9,049 bases of DNA from Thermoplasmata archaeon (GCA_021793855.1 JAJYRY010000036.1:1-9049), one strand, 5' to 3'. Shown: positions 1-7,444, numbered from the stretch's first letter. The notes: generated by a model from the sequence alone, not told the origin. Numbers and translations are program-made.

Positions 1-23
1 GCCGATTTAGAGGTGCAGAAACA

Positions 24-194
24 TTACCCTTGTATCTTCTTGAGAACTATTTCTCCGTCTTTGAGAAAGAAGCCGATAAACTGATTCTCTATTATTCACA
101 ATTTAAGCGCAACATTCTTAGGTATAGTAATCCTCAGTGACGATCCTTTGCTGGACGTTCGAGTTATGCCGATAGGTTCATTATTGTCATTCAT
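24..194 (-). pseudogene. AbrB/SpoVT-type DNA-binding protein, interrupted by TGA
   Basis: Reading from an ATG at 194-192, the frame gives 32 residues that include SSKGSSLRITIPKNVALKL. It meets TGA at 96-98, then continues in the same frame as IIENQFIGFFLKDGEIVLKK and ends at TAA 24-26, about 56 positions in all. The pattern S-K-G-x-S-L-R-x-T-I-P, then K-L, then a short beta-rich tail ending D-G-E-I-V-L-K-K, is that of the swapped-hairpin AbrB/SpoVT fold. Archaea use this fold in small transcription regulators and antitoxins that bind DNA as dimers. The interrupted position often holds glycine in this family (K-L-G-I), so a single GGA to TGA change would explain the break. The start lies 34 bases after the stop of the upstream ThsB-like gene and has its own TATA-like box and a dyad over the start region. 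Possible roles are autoregulation of the island or an orphan antitoxin; both are inference. The family call is fairly sure; function is probably lost. Confidence 0.72.
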
Positions 195-214
195 GCAATA
201 ATTGGGATAACTCG
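160..214. repeat. Nested inverted repeat over the abrB-like start
   Basis: CGAGTTAT at 160-167 is the exact reverse complement of ATAACTCG at 207-214. Inside it, ATTATTG at 180-186 pairs with CAATAAT at 196-202 around a 9-base loop that contains the start codon of the AbrB-like gene. There is no T-run on either side, so it does not look like a terminator. An operator for a dimeric regulator, or an RNA hairpin hiding the start codon, would fit. Single 7-8 bp dyads arise by chance in a window this size; the nesting and the position are what make this one notable. Confidence 0.4.
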
Positions 215-220
215 CAGTCC

Positions 221-228
221 TTAAAATT
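221..228 (-). promoter_or_regulatory. Possible TATA box of the abrB-like gene
   Basis: On the minus strand AATTTTAA lies 26 bases before the ATG at 194, about the distance expected for a leaderless or near-leaderless archaeal transcript. It sits directly below the stop codon of the preceding gene. The sequence is AT-rich throughout here, so the call is weak. Confidence 0.3.
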
Positions 229-728
229 TCACTTTATGGGTGCATTGCGTTGCCTTAGTTCACGTAAATTGTCTATAAAATAATCCCTTCTTCTTCGGTT
301 CCATGCCATATGCACCGTCTTAACAAACTTCGTTTCGTTCTTTATATCGTTCCATTTCAGCAGTACAGCATAACCGCTGTGAATATTATCGGTTAGCCTG
401 AAATGTTTTCTTGAGGGCCGAGGTAAATAAATTCCTACCAAACCATTTCTAGTTCTGTCCCCATACAACCTTAGGGACGCATTAATTCCCAATCCACCCA
501 TTTTCTCCCATAAGTGTGCATCCCAACGAGGACAACAGTCACAGTAGAGTCCCTCAAATGTTTTCCTCGAACTTTGTTGAGGATTGTGTCATTTTTTAGG
601 TCGCTTAAATCATCATACAACGACTCATCGATTATTGACTCTCCATAATTGTTTGCCAAATAATTTGCGTAGCTGTGATCTTCTTTGTGATAGTAGCTGA
701 TGAACACCTTATGTTTTCTCGTAACCAC
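229..728 (-). pseudogene. thsB: Second ThsB-like TIR protein, split by a frameshift
   Basis: The first part (728-471, 85 residues, GTG start) carries KVFISYYHKED, then STVTVVLVGMHTYGRKWVDW and E81. This matches the intact ThsB-like gene at 1275-1832 motif by motif. The next frame (229-501) continues the homology from INASLRLYGDRTRNGLVGIYLP-type sequence. One extra base after the GAA at 488-486 would join them into a protein of about 166 residues, against 185 for the neighbour. The break falls immediately after the glutamate that aligns with the TIR catalytic Glu, so the truncated product would lack the second half of the domain. GTG is the only usable start, because a TAA lies directly upstream in frame. 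The gene follows the 175-residue gene by 6 bases and is surely co-transcribed with it. A sequencing indel in the short A-run is an alternative to real decay. The two copies are diverged, so this is not a recent duplication. Confidence 0.85.
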
Positions 729-734
729 TTATTC

Positions 735-1262
735 TCATTCTCCCCGAACATTGCTCATTAGAGGTTTGACCCCCGCAGCTTTGGCCAAATATACAGAATA
801 ATCCCAGAGCTTAATGCTCATATCTTTCAGCTCTTTCCTTAAAATATCGCTTTGATCCCACTTATCTTCATAAGACTTCAATGAAACTCCTGCTTGCCTT
901 CCACTTTCATAATCCTGTAACATTGGGTGCCACTTCGTGAGAAACGGCCTGATCTGATAGTTTAGGATTTCTGTTACAAGCTTTCCCAAAGAATAGGTCG
1001 CTCCCTTGCGGGGTACGGCTAATCCAGGCCCATATTTCCTGAGAACCTCACGAGAAGTGGGAAAAATAGAGTATAAAGAAGTGAGTGCCTCTCTTAGTAT
1101 TCCTTCCCCGTTTTTTAATTCTACGAGAGAAATCCTCGTAACCAATTCGATGTATAAATCCCATGCGGCGCGTTTTTCGGTATCATCTGGTTTCCAAGTT
1201 CCTTGTACTCTGAACAGGAGAAGGTTCAAATCAAGCTTTATTGATTCAAGTTTCTTTGCCAT
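735..1262 (-). CDS. Conserved 175-aa partner of ThsB-like genes, unknown function
   Basis: This soluble, largely helical protein has no signal peptide or membrane segment. It has strongly patterned blocks: AAWDLYIELVTRI near residues 32-44, REALTSLYSIF near 57-67, REVLRKYGPG near 71-80, and LNYQIRPFLTKWHPML near 100-115. The invariant-looking W, H and P residues there suggest a real, constrained family. From memory I associate this pattern with small proteins encoded beside TIR-like genes in bacterial and archaeal defence loci, but I cannot name the family or a biochemical role. It sits between two ThsB-like genes, 12 bases after one stop and 6 bases before the next start, so the three form one operon. 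It may be a partner, regulator or scaffold of the TIR protein, which is inference. The ATG at 1262 is followed by MAKKLESIKLDLN, and no better start is visible. Confidence 0.85.
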   Translation of the reverse strand: MAKKLESIKLDLNLLLFRVQGTWKPDDTEKRAAWDLYIELVTRISLVELKNGEGILREALTSLYSIFPTSREVLRKYGPGLAVPRKGATYSLGKLVTEILNYQIRPFLTKWHPMLQDYESGRQAGVSLKSYEDKWDQSDILRKELKDMSIKLWDYSVYLAKAAGVKPLMSNVRGE

Positions 1263-1274
1263 AAATTTCCCTTG

Positions 1275-1832
1275 TTACCAACCAGTGTCTGTATGGTTTC
1301 TACCATATCGGTCTCTGCTCAGATCGGGTATAAGTTGGTTACGCACTGAGTATGCTCTATCTATCCATTTTTGTATTTCTCTAGGGTCATCTGTCCAGTC
1401 GTAAATGTATGCATATGGTTCCGGATTGTTATTCTTCAGACAGTTATCATATAACCTTGGGGGAACCGTACGCTTGTCTAATTTTTCCCTGTGATAATCT
1501 GATCTTATCGGAAGACATATCCCCAACAGGCCAGAACGAAGTTTACTGGGAGTAAGACGAAGGCTTGAGTAAATCTCCCAGTCTACATATTTTCTCTGCC
1601 AAGTGTGCAGACCAATTAGCACCACAGTAACAGTTGAGTCCTTGAGATACTCCTCTCTTATCTTTTGCATCACACGCTCAGTGTTTGTGTCAGTATCAAT
1701 GTCACCAGGTTGAATTGATTTTGAGACTATTACATCTTTACACAATCTTTCAAACTCATTTCTGTATTGCTGGTCTTCTTCATGGAAATAGCTCACGAAT
1801 ACCTTGTGTACATCGGTCATCTGCTTCGCCAT
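1275..1832 (-). CDS. thsB: ThsB-like TIR-domain protein (MTH538/DUF1863 family)
   Basis: This 185-residue protein is one TIR-like domain. KVFVSYFHEEDQQY (residues 10-23) is the first strand and loop, DSTVTVVLIGLHTWQRKYVDW (65-85) is the central strand, and E86 aligns with the catalytic glutamate of TIR NADases. GLLGICLP (101-108) follows, then YIYDWTDDPREIQKWID (143-158). This is the family of Thoeris ThsB, in which the TIR protein senses infection and makes a cyclic ADP-ribose-type signal from NAD that activates the effector ThsA. The start is at ATG 1832; M5 at 1820 is an alternative. A TATA-like element ends 23 bases before the first ATG, favouring that start and a leaderless mRNA. It leads a three-gene cluster with the 175-residue protein and a broken second ThsB-like gene. 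No ThsA is in the window, so the Thoeris label applies to the family, not to a complete system. Confidence 0.88.
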   Translation of the reverse strand: MAKQMTDVHKVFVSYFHEEDQQYRNEFERLCKDVIVSKSIQPGDIDTDTNTERVMQKIREEYLKDSTVTVVLIGLHTWQRKYVDWEIYSSLRLTPSKLRSGLLGICLPIRSDYHREKLDKRTVPPRLYDNCLKNNNPEPYAYIYDWTDDPREIQKWIDRAYSVRNQLIPDLSRDRYGRNHTDTGW

Positions 1833-1855
1833 GCGAACAAAACATCTGATCTTAA

Positions 1856-1863
1856 TAATTTAT
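1856..1863 (-). promoter_or_regulatory. thsB: TATA-like box before the ThsB-like cluster
   Basis: On the minus strand ATAAATTA ends 23 bases before the ATG at 1832. It lies in the 107-bp gap after the nuclease gene, so the TIR cluster could be transcribed on its own as well as by read-through. The spacing equals that seen before cas1 and the 970-residue gene. Confidence 0.45.
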
Positions 1864-1939
1864 GCATACACGAAGTAACTGTGGAGTTTCCCGCTTAAGT
1901 TATTTACACAAGAACAAACCTAACTATAGATGCCCTTAT

Positions 1940-4075
1940 TCAAGGTTCTCTGAAATTAAGGAAGATGCGAGTATCACCTCCCGAAATCTCTTCAATCTTG
2001 TTTTGAAGCATTGGGTCGCATCTTCTGCATTTCAAACCTTTTCCATATCGCTTTACTAACTCAGGATAGATATCTTGAGAAACTGACGGAACATCGCCGC
2101 ATTCACATTGATATAATTTTTGTTCAGGAATTGATGCTCGTCCCAATAGAATGCTTGCGGCTGAATAAACATTATGGCCAGATGCTTCTGCCCAGCCCAA
2201 AAACTTCTTCAGGTTTATTCCATATCGCACCGCTATCTTTCTTAGCTCGTAGCCATTATGCCCCGCAATAATATGAGCAAGGAGCTCATCGTACTTTCCA
2301 GGGTTCAATTCTGCAAGAACGCGATTTGGGTCAAAGGGTTTCTCCAAAGATATAAGCCTAAAATCAACAATCTGGATCTGGAACCAGTATCCACGCAGAT
2401 TGTAAGTGCAGACTCTGAGTACAGAGCCTTTCTTAACGCCCGACTTTTTCAGTTTTGACAAGCATTCACCGTCAACATCATAGGTAAAGGGAATGGCGTA
2501 TCCCATAGAAACGAAAGAATAGGCTACAACTTCATTCTCGTCGATTTCATCTACCTGTACGTCTTGAACTCGATACGTGTCTTTCTCTACGGGAAGATGT
2601 GACGATAGATCAGACATGAACAAGCGATCTTCGGTATCATCTGCGAGAAAACGTGCTATTTGCTCACTGGATCTGGCGTAAGGGCGAACAATGGGAGGGA
2701 AATTTGAAATCATGTACCATATCAAAGCAGACAAACTTGGTATTATGATGATGCCTGATTTACCATATTTTGGAAATGGGGGCCAAGGGTTATAGAAGAG
2801 AGGAATTACCTCCATATCTTTTGAAAATCCGTGCTTATCCATGTTTTTCTCAAACACAACTAGGCGTTTTTCAAACTTGTCTAACTCTCTTTCTATCTCA
2901 GATACATTGCTTGACTCCCAGAATTTCGACTCTATGATAACTACTTTCTTCTCCTTAAATCCAGCGACATCGATTTCCCCCAAGTCTTTTCCAATTTGAA
3001 ATCTGAGCAACTTCTCCCTAGTCTTAGGAGTGAATGTCTCGAGGTATCCTTCCATAAGCCCATATATCCAATCCTCGGGCTCTTCTCCAACTTTCGAGCG
3101 ATATTCTTTCATCTCAAATATATACTTGTAACCGATCTTTCTCATCAAAACAAGAGAGTGGTAAGGCAAATATACTCTGGAAGTCCCAGATTCATACACG
3201 AACAGATGCAAAGCAAGATTATCCCCATTATGATTAGAATCCTTGAGCGAAAGAAAATCGGAAATCACGTTTCCGTACTTGCGAACAGCCTCCTTTTCAA
3301 TTTCTCTATATTTAATAAGTGATATAGACAGCACGCCATTATTTGAAGAGAAGTGTGGGCCAAGTTCGATCGCAATCAAAGAAATCAAAGTTAGGCTGAT
3401 TTCCTCGTAGGCAGTCATTCGACTAATATTCTTGTATGGGAGCAGGTACTTAGGAAAGTGTGCCCTCAAGTTTCTGCTTAGTGCTTCTGATTCGACCGCA
3501 TCTGAGTGCTCGATCATGTTAGCTTTCAACATTTGCTCTATAATTCGTTCTGATCCGGGCAGACCATGAAATCCGAGCGCTTCGAAGGACTTCCGATCAA
3601 TCTCAGTCGGTGTTCTGAAAAGAATTTGAAGTTCTGTGTCACACTTTTCTCCTGTTTCCAGAAAGACCTGCTTATCTTGTTCAAAAAGAGCAATGGAAGA
3701 CAAAGTTGCAAGAGTTTCATTTGCCAGAGTCATTACTTCATTTGGTCTCACTTCCGCTTTCGCTGACTTTGCACCAGATATATTTGCAAGTAAGAACAGA
3801 CTGCTGAGCCAACTCATCGCGGCTTCCTCGCTATTTGGGTTATTAACCAACTCTCTAGCGGCATTCTCTCTGACGTTTAGCGCGAAGGTTAGTACATCAT
3901 GGAAATTAGAGTGTACGATCAGGAGGTTAAACTTGCGACGGTTTTCTTCCAATTTGACGTTTAGTTCTCTTAGAGCAATCGACTTTTCTATGAGTTTTAT
4001 TCCATCGCAGGCGGGGCAAAGCAATGCACCATCCACAAAAATGCGATTTGTTTTCTCGCAGGTACCGCAAACCAT
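1940..4075 (-). CDS. PD-(D/E)XK nuclease with N- and C-terminal zinc ribbons
   Basis: The 711-residue protein opens with a four-cysteine knuckle (C3, C6, C20, C23), followed by a coil-prone helical stretch (about 27-60) and a long helical region. The segment G366-E-I-D369 then E382-S-K384, where VVII precedes the ESK, is the D-x(12)-E-x-K signature of PD-(D/E)XK (restriction-enzyme-like) nucleases. A helix with acidic residues (about 332-347) lies before it, as usual in Mrr-like folds. The region up to about 460 would complete that core. Residues 500-580 look beta-rich. A second cysteine set (C657, C659, C683, C686) sits near the C-terminus. DNA or RNA cleavage with zinc ribbons for nucleic-acid or protein recognition is the likely role; the target is unknown. 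The start is fixed by a TAG two codons upstream in frame and by a good ribosome-binding site. It lies 107 bp before the ThsB-like cluster on the same strand, so it could be an effector or an independent defence gene. I do not recognise the full-length family. Confidence 0.8.
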   Translation of the reverse strand: MVCGTCEKTNRIFVDGALLCPACDGIKLIEKSIALRELNVKLEENRRKFNLLIVHSNFHDVLTFALNVRENAARELVNNPNSEEAAMSWLSSLFLLANISGAKSAKAEVRPNEVMTLANETLATLSSIALFEQDKQVFLETGEKCDTELQILFRTPTEIDRKSFEALGFHGLPGSERIIEQMLKANMIEHSDAVESEALSRNLRAHFPKYLLPYKNISRMTAYEEISLTLISLIAIELGPHFSSNNGVLSISLIKYREIEKEAVRKYGNVISDFLSLKDSNHNGDNLALHLFVYESGTSRVYLPYHSLVLMRKIGYKYIFEMKEYRSKVGEEPEDWIYGLMEGYLETFTPKTREKLLRFQIGKDLGEIDVAGFKEKKVVIIESKFWESSNVSEIERELDKFEKRLVVFEKNMDKHGFSKDMEVIPLFYNPWPPFPKYGKSGIIIIPSLSALIWYMISNFPPIVRPYARSSEQIARFLADDTEDRLFMSDLSSHLPVEKDTYRVQDVQVDEIDENEVVAYSFVSMGYAIPFTYDVDGECLSKLKKSGVKKGSVLRVCTYNLRGYWFQIQIVDFRLISLEKPFDPNRVLAELNPGKYDELLAHIIAGHNGYELRKIAVRYGINLKKFLGWAEASGHNVYSAASILLGRASIPEQKLYQCECGDVPSVSQDIYPELVKRYGKGLKCRRCDPMLQNKIEEISGGDTRIFLNFREP

Positions 4076-4083
4076 TCTCTATG

Positions 4084-4089
4084 CACCTT
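4084..4089 (-). promoter_or_regulatory. Ribosome-binding site of the nuclease gene
   Basis: AAGGTG on the minus strand lies 8 bases before the ATG at 4075 and matches the archaeal 16S 3' end (GGAGGTGA consensus). It supports this ATG and implies a leadered mRNA, unlike the apparently leaderless neighbours. Confidence 0.55.
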
Positions 4090-4146
4090 ATCTTTCTTCA
4101 TCTCACGGTCTGATTCAAAAAGAGAATAACAAGGTAATGTCTGAAA

Positions 4147-4154
4147 GTTTAAAG
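4147..4154 (-). promoter_or_regulatory. Possible TATA box of the nuclease gene
   Basis: CTTTAAAC on the minus strand is a good archaeal TATA match. It would place the transcript start near 4122-4125, about 50 bases before the ATG, leaving room for the ribosome-binding site. A second AT-rich candidate (TATTATAC, 4161-4168) lies just upstream. Confidence 0.3.
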
Positions 4155-4217
4155 CTTTTGGTATAATAAAAATGGACACCTCACCCTTAACGTCAACAAA
4201 ATAAATTTAAAATGGTT

Positions 4218-4316
4218 TTAATGGTCTGTCAAGTGCTTTTTTATTGAGTCGTCTTTGTCTGTTGCACTTGGAGTTGCTGCACCACCTTTTGTTTCTCCTT
4301 CTGATTTAGATTTCAT
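4218..4316 (-). CDS. Possible 32-aa hydrophilic small protein
   Basis: The ATG at 4316 opens a 32-residue frame beginning MKSKSEGETKGGAATPS and ending KKHLTDH before TAA at 4218. It is charged, glycine- and alanine-rich and probably disordered. GGGAAG lies just before the ATG, close for a ribosome-binding site. The frame stays open 14 codons upstream to a TAA, with no other start codon. It could be a real small protein, the remnant tail of a lost gene, or chance. I do not recognise it. Confidence 0.28.
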   Translation of the reverse strand: MKSKSEGETKGGAATPSATDKDDSIKKHLTDH

Positions 4317-4531
4317 GACTTCCCAGTGGACAATTTTCAGTTGGCGTTTACAATATAGTTAAATTTTACTGTCAAACACGACCAAAAAACGCCACGTAAT
4401 ACTGTGTTTGCAAGTAAATGCTAACTCTTAAATGAGTATATATATAGAGGGTATTTAAGCCCTTTACGAAACTCTGTTTTATGCATTCATTTTCAAACAA
4501 CTTTATAAGCATAAAAGTCAGCCAACAGAGA

Positions 4532-7444
4532 TTACATAGTTCGGTTATCAATTGGTGTAAGCATGCCTCCGATGGCATTCAATTCCTCAAATAAGTTTAA
4601 TGAAATTTCTTTTAGCAATTTCTTCTTCTCCGAAATAAAATGCTTGGTTCCTCTTTCAACTGCATTCAAAAAACGCGACTCGATTTCTAAATCTGATTTT
4701 AACTTAAAGAGATATTTACACAAATCTCCAATTCCTGATACTCCAAATTCTCCTAAAATTTCTTTTTGAACTCTATCTTTGACTTTGCTATCTAAAAGGT
4801 TTGCAATGTCATTTTGAAAGGGTTCCCTATCTATAAATTCAAAAATATCAACACTGTTTTGATTTAACATTTCTAAGTTAATTGCGTTTAGGGTCAATTC
4901 CACAGAACCTTCAGAGGTTGCAGCGGCAACGATCGACATCTGCTCAGTAGGGAGCAGATCTTCCATGCTTTCAAGAATCAAGTTGTGTAGGGAGTTTATG
5001 TCTGTTCGTTGTCTCGGTATAACACCCATCGATTCCTTGGAAGAATATAATCTCATTACATATGCGAAAGAGTATTTTCTATGAAGGTCATCAACTTCGT
5101 CAGGGAATAATTCAAGAAATCGCTTGATTGCTCCATCTAGCATTGACCTAAATTTTTCAAAGCTAACTTTTGAAGAAATGACTAATACTCTAGTAGAGTT
5201 ACCAGTTCCTCCTTTTATTCTGCGTAACTCACCATAATCACTGTCACTGCCCTCTAAAGCGTTCAAAACTATTGGAAAATTCTTTGACTCCAGCAATTTC
5301 ATAAGCGCAAATTTGGACGGTGAAGTAATTAAATATGCCCTAACTAGATTATATTTGAGCAATGACGGAACACTCTCTCTCACTATTTTCGCGTTGAAAA
5401 ATGTTTTGATATGTGTCTCCAATTTTGAATAATACTTTGACCATGAGTTTTCCATAATAAGCCTTGAGAAATCCCTAAAACGGCCTTCTACCATAATTTT
5501 TATGCTAGAATAGACATGGTTTGACTTTAGCATTGTTTGGTAATCAGGTAGATATGAATGACTTTCGAGTTCGTTGAAGCTCTGCGCCTCAATTATTGCA
5601 TCATACAAACTTATGGGCGCTTCTTTTGTTTCAGAATCATCCATCATGCGAGCTCTGCAATATAAAATTTTGGAAGCCTTGACATCTGACGCTGCTCTTT
5701 TGTAAATTTGGAATAATTCGTTTCTGAAGGGCGCTTTTTCATATATAAAAAGAGATAAAGCTGCCAGATTTATGGATGATTTTTCAATTCTGAATGAATT
5801 CTCTTTTTCATCAATTAATGCAATTCCAACTTCTTCAAATGTTTCTGCATTGATAGCTTCAAAATTAGTTGGCAAAAGATGTACAAGGTCCGAGAACTCT
5901 ACTGTTCTCGTTTTGAGCTTTTGTTCATATAAGAATTTACTAAAATTTGATATTACTTCTTTAGTCTCATAAAATCTTTTAAAGAACCCTTTCAATTCAA
6001 AGAAATCAACCCAATCAGGATTTTCTAATATTTTCTCTATTGATTTGCTATCAAGTTTGAACGAAATCTCCGGCCGTTTTTCTATGAATTTGGAGAGCTT
6101 TGACAAATCGCACAACTTGGACACTTTAGCCCTTTGTAGTTTCCCATGATTAGGTGAAGTCACGCTAGCACGGAATAACAAAAGTATGTCTCTTTCCACT
6201 TTGCTTTTTTCTGAGGTTAAAGAATATAGCTCGTCAAATAAGTTGCTTAAGTCCTTTGGAGTGTAATTTAATAATTCTTCTCTTGAGGGTATATCATCGA
6301 TATGGAAAAGAGAAGAAATTTCACTAATTTGCTCAAAAAATGTCTCAAACTCGTTTTCTATTTCTATAATCCTTTTCTGTATTCTATTCAAAGAGTAAGT
6401 ATCCTTCGAGCTTTTTAAGCTCAATTCGACTAATTTAGTTAGTGTTTTATCGTCTTTAATTTTCTTGCTAACTATCACATTTTGATTTACCAAAATAGAA
6501 CTTAGCCCTTTAAATTCGACGTCTGTCATAGAATCCCAAAATTGACTTAAATTATTTTGAAAAAAACCGGAATCACATATGATTACTCCAATTACATTTT
6601 CCCCAAGTTTAATGGATTTACCTATTCTATTCGTAATCTGTTTTAGCCAAGAATCCTCATTGTCACCTGTAATAATGTAAGGTCTAAGAAGCCTTTCTAG
6701 AACGTCATCGAAATTGAAATTGTACCTAGTTAGAGAATACCGCACTTTTGTAATGATTATATCCTTCTTTTGACGAAGCTCATAAATTGCGACTACTTTT
6801 TTTAAATTAGGGAAAAGTTCCTTTGTAACATCCAAAACATTTCCCAATAATAATCTTAATCTACCGCTTCTCTCTCTCGAAGTCGCAACGGTATCGTGCA
6901 AGTCAAACTTTTCAGATATTTTTTCTAAAATTTCTTTTTCAGCAGTATTTAACTCATTGCTGATGGTACTTTTGACTTTAATCAAATAGTCTTCTTCCCA
7001 TTTATAAACAATGTATAATGCTACTTCTTGTAAGATGAATATGGCTATCAAATAATAAATGGTTACTATTGGAAAGGGAAACTTAAATAACCAATAAGCA
7101 AAACCTAATTCTGAGGCTGTGAGTGTCCCTGAGAAAATCATAAACAAAATCTTGAGGTCACAAATTGCCTTAGAGAGTTTGCCGCTTGTTTCATAAGTGG
7201 TTTGATTCAATTTTAACGAATGGCTCTTGAGGGTCTCTATCATTTTCTCGTTCAATTTGGTAGCTTCAGAATTTTGTTTGACTATTGCGTTTTCCAAACT
7301 ATCTGTAGCAAATGATACATTTTCCACCTTTCCAGTGATATTACTATTCAAGGCATCTATACGTTGATTGAGTCCAGAATCGCTTATTTCATAGTCTTGA
7401 TCATTAGGAGATCCCAAACTCTCTCGTTTAGAAGGGTTAGCCAT
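4532..7444 (-). CDS. 970-aa membrane-anchored coiled-coil protein, unknown function
   Basis: The N-terminus (about 20-95) is polar and repeats hydrophobic residues in a coiled-coil-like way (NQRIDALNSN, EKMIETLKSHSLKLN). Two membrane helices follow: about 98-120 (LKILFMIFSGTLTASELGFA) and 124-147 (FPIVTIYYLIAIFILQEVAL). They are joined by a very short turn, giving a hairpin with both ends on the same side, probably cytoplasmic. A charged helix (148-180) leads to roughly 790 residues of mixed alpha/beta and helical sequence with no motif I can name. No Walker A, zinc or nuclease signature is evident. The start is secured by an in-frame TAG directly before the ATG at 7444 and a TATA-like box 23 bases upstream. 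Two lines counted by hand gave about 28-32% GC, against 43-50% in sampled lines of the nuclease and cas1 genes, which suggests a separate origin. A large membrane-tethered protein in a defence island may be an effector or sensor; this is inference. Confidence 0.85.
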   Translation of the reverse strand: MANPSKRESLGSPNDQDYEISDSGLNQRIDALNSNITGKVENVSFATDSLENAIVKQNSEATKLNEKMIETLKSHSLKLNQTTYETSGKLSKAICDLKILFMIFSGTLTASELGFAYWLFKFPFPIVTIYYLIAIFILQEVALYIVYKWEEDYLIKVKSTISNELNTAEKEILEKISEKFDLHDTVATSRERSGRLRLLLGNVLDVTKELFPNLKKVVAIYELRQKKDIIITKVRYSLTRYNFNFDDVLERLLRPYIITGDNEDSWLKQITNRIGKSIKLGENVIGVIICDSGFFQNNLSQFWDSMTDVEFKGLSSILVNQNVIVSKKIKDDKTLTKLVELSLKSSKDTYSLNRIQKRIIEIENEFETFFEQISEISSLFHIDDIPSREELLNYTPKDLSNLFDELYSLTSEKSKVERDILLLFRASVTSPNHGKLQRAKVSKLCDLSKLSKFIEKRPEISFKLDSKSIEKILENPDWVDFFELKGFFKRFYETKEVISNFSKFLYEQKLKTRTVEFSDLVHLLPTNFEAINAETFEEVGIALIDEKENSFRIEKSSINLAALSLFIYEKAPFRNELFQIYKRAASDVKASKILYCRARMMDDSETKEAPISLYDAIIEAQSFNELESHSYLPDYQTMLKSNHVYSSIKIMVEGRFRDFSRLIMENSWSKYYSKLETHIKTFFNAKIVRESVPSLLKYNLVRAYLITSPSKFALMKLLESKNFPIVLNALEGSDSDYGELRRIKGGTGNSTRVLVISSKVSFEKFRSMLDGAIKRFLELFPDEVDDLHRKYSFAYVMRLYSSKESMGVIPRQRTDINSLHNLILESMEDLLPTEQMSIVAAATSEGSVELTLNAINLEMLNQNSVDIFEFIDREPFQNDIANLLDSKVKDRVQKEILGEFGVSGIGDLCKYLFKLKSDLEIESRFLNAVERGTKHFISEKKKLLKEISLNLFEELNAIGGMLTPIDNRTM

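Larger units (their letters stand above)
4076..4531. other. 455-bp spacer between the membrane-protein and nuclease genes
   Basis: No long gene is seen here. The spacer holds the nuclease promoter and ribosome-binding site, a possible 32-residue ORF (4218-4316), and two interlocking 7-bp inverted repeats (4343-4410). It also holds two strong TATA-like motifs: TATATATATAG near 4437-4447, and CTTTATAA at 4501-4508, which reads TTATAAAG on the minus strand. A weak GGG/CCC hairpin lies near 4447-4463. The longest open frame (minus, ending 4372) overlaps the end of the 970-residue gene and shows no protein-like pattern. Confidence 0.5.

Noticed and set aside
3..140. Plus-strand open frame entering from the left edge, ending at TGA 138-140
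   Set aside because: It lies opposite the AbrB-like frame, whose family pattern is far stronger. The plus frame has no recognisable motif and is best read as a shadow.
480..495. Programmed frameshift in the second ThsB-like gene
   Set aside because: No slippery heptamer or downstream structure is evident at the junction, and the intact sister copy needs no frameshift. Mutation or an indel error is simpler.
4372..4578. 68-residue minus-strand frame across the end of the 970-aa gene
   Set aside because: It overlaps the end of the larger gene in another frame, then runs through AT-rich spacer DNA. Its sequence looks like translated non-coding DNA.
5180..5230. Glycine-rich GGTGNST segment in the 970-aa protein as a Walker A motif
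   Set aside because: It lacks the P-loop lysine and no Walker B partner is evident.
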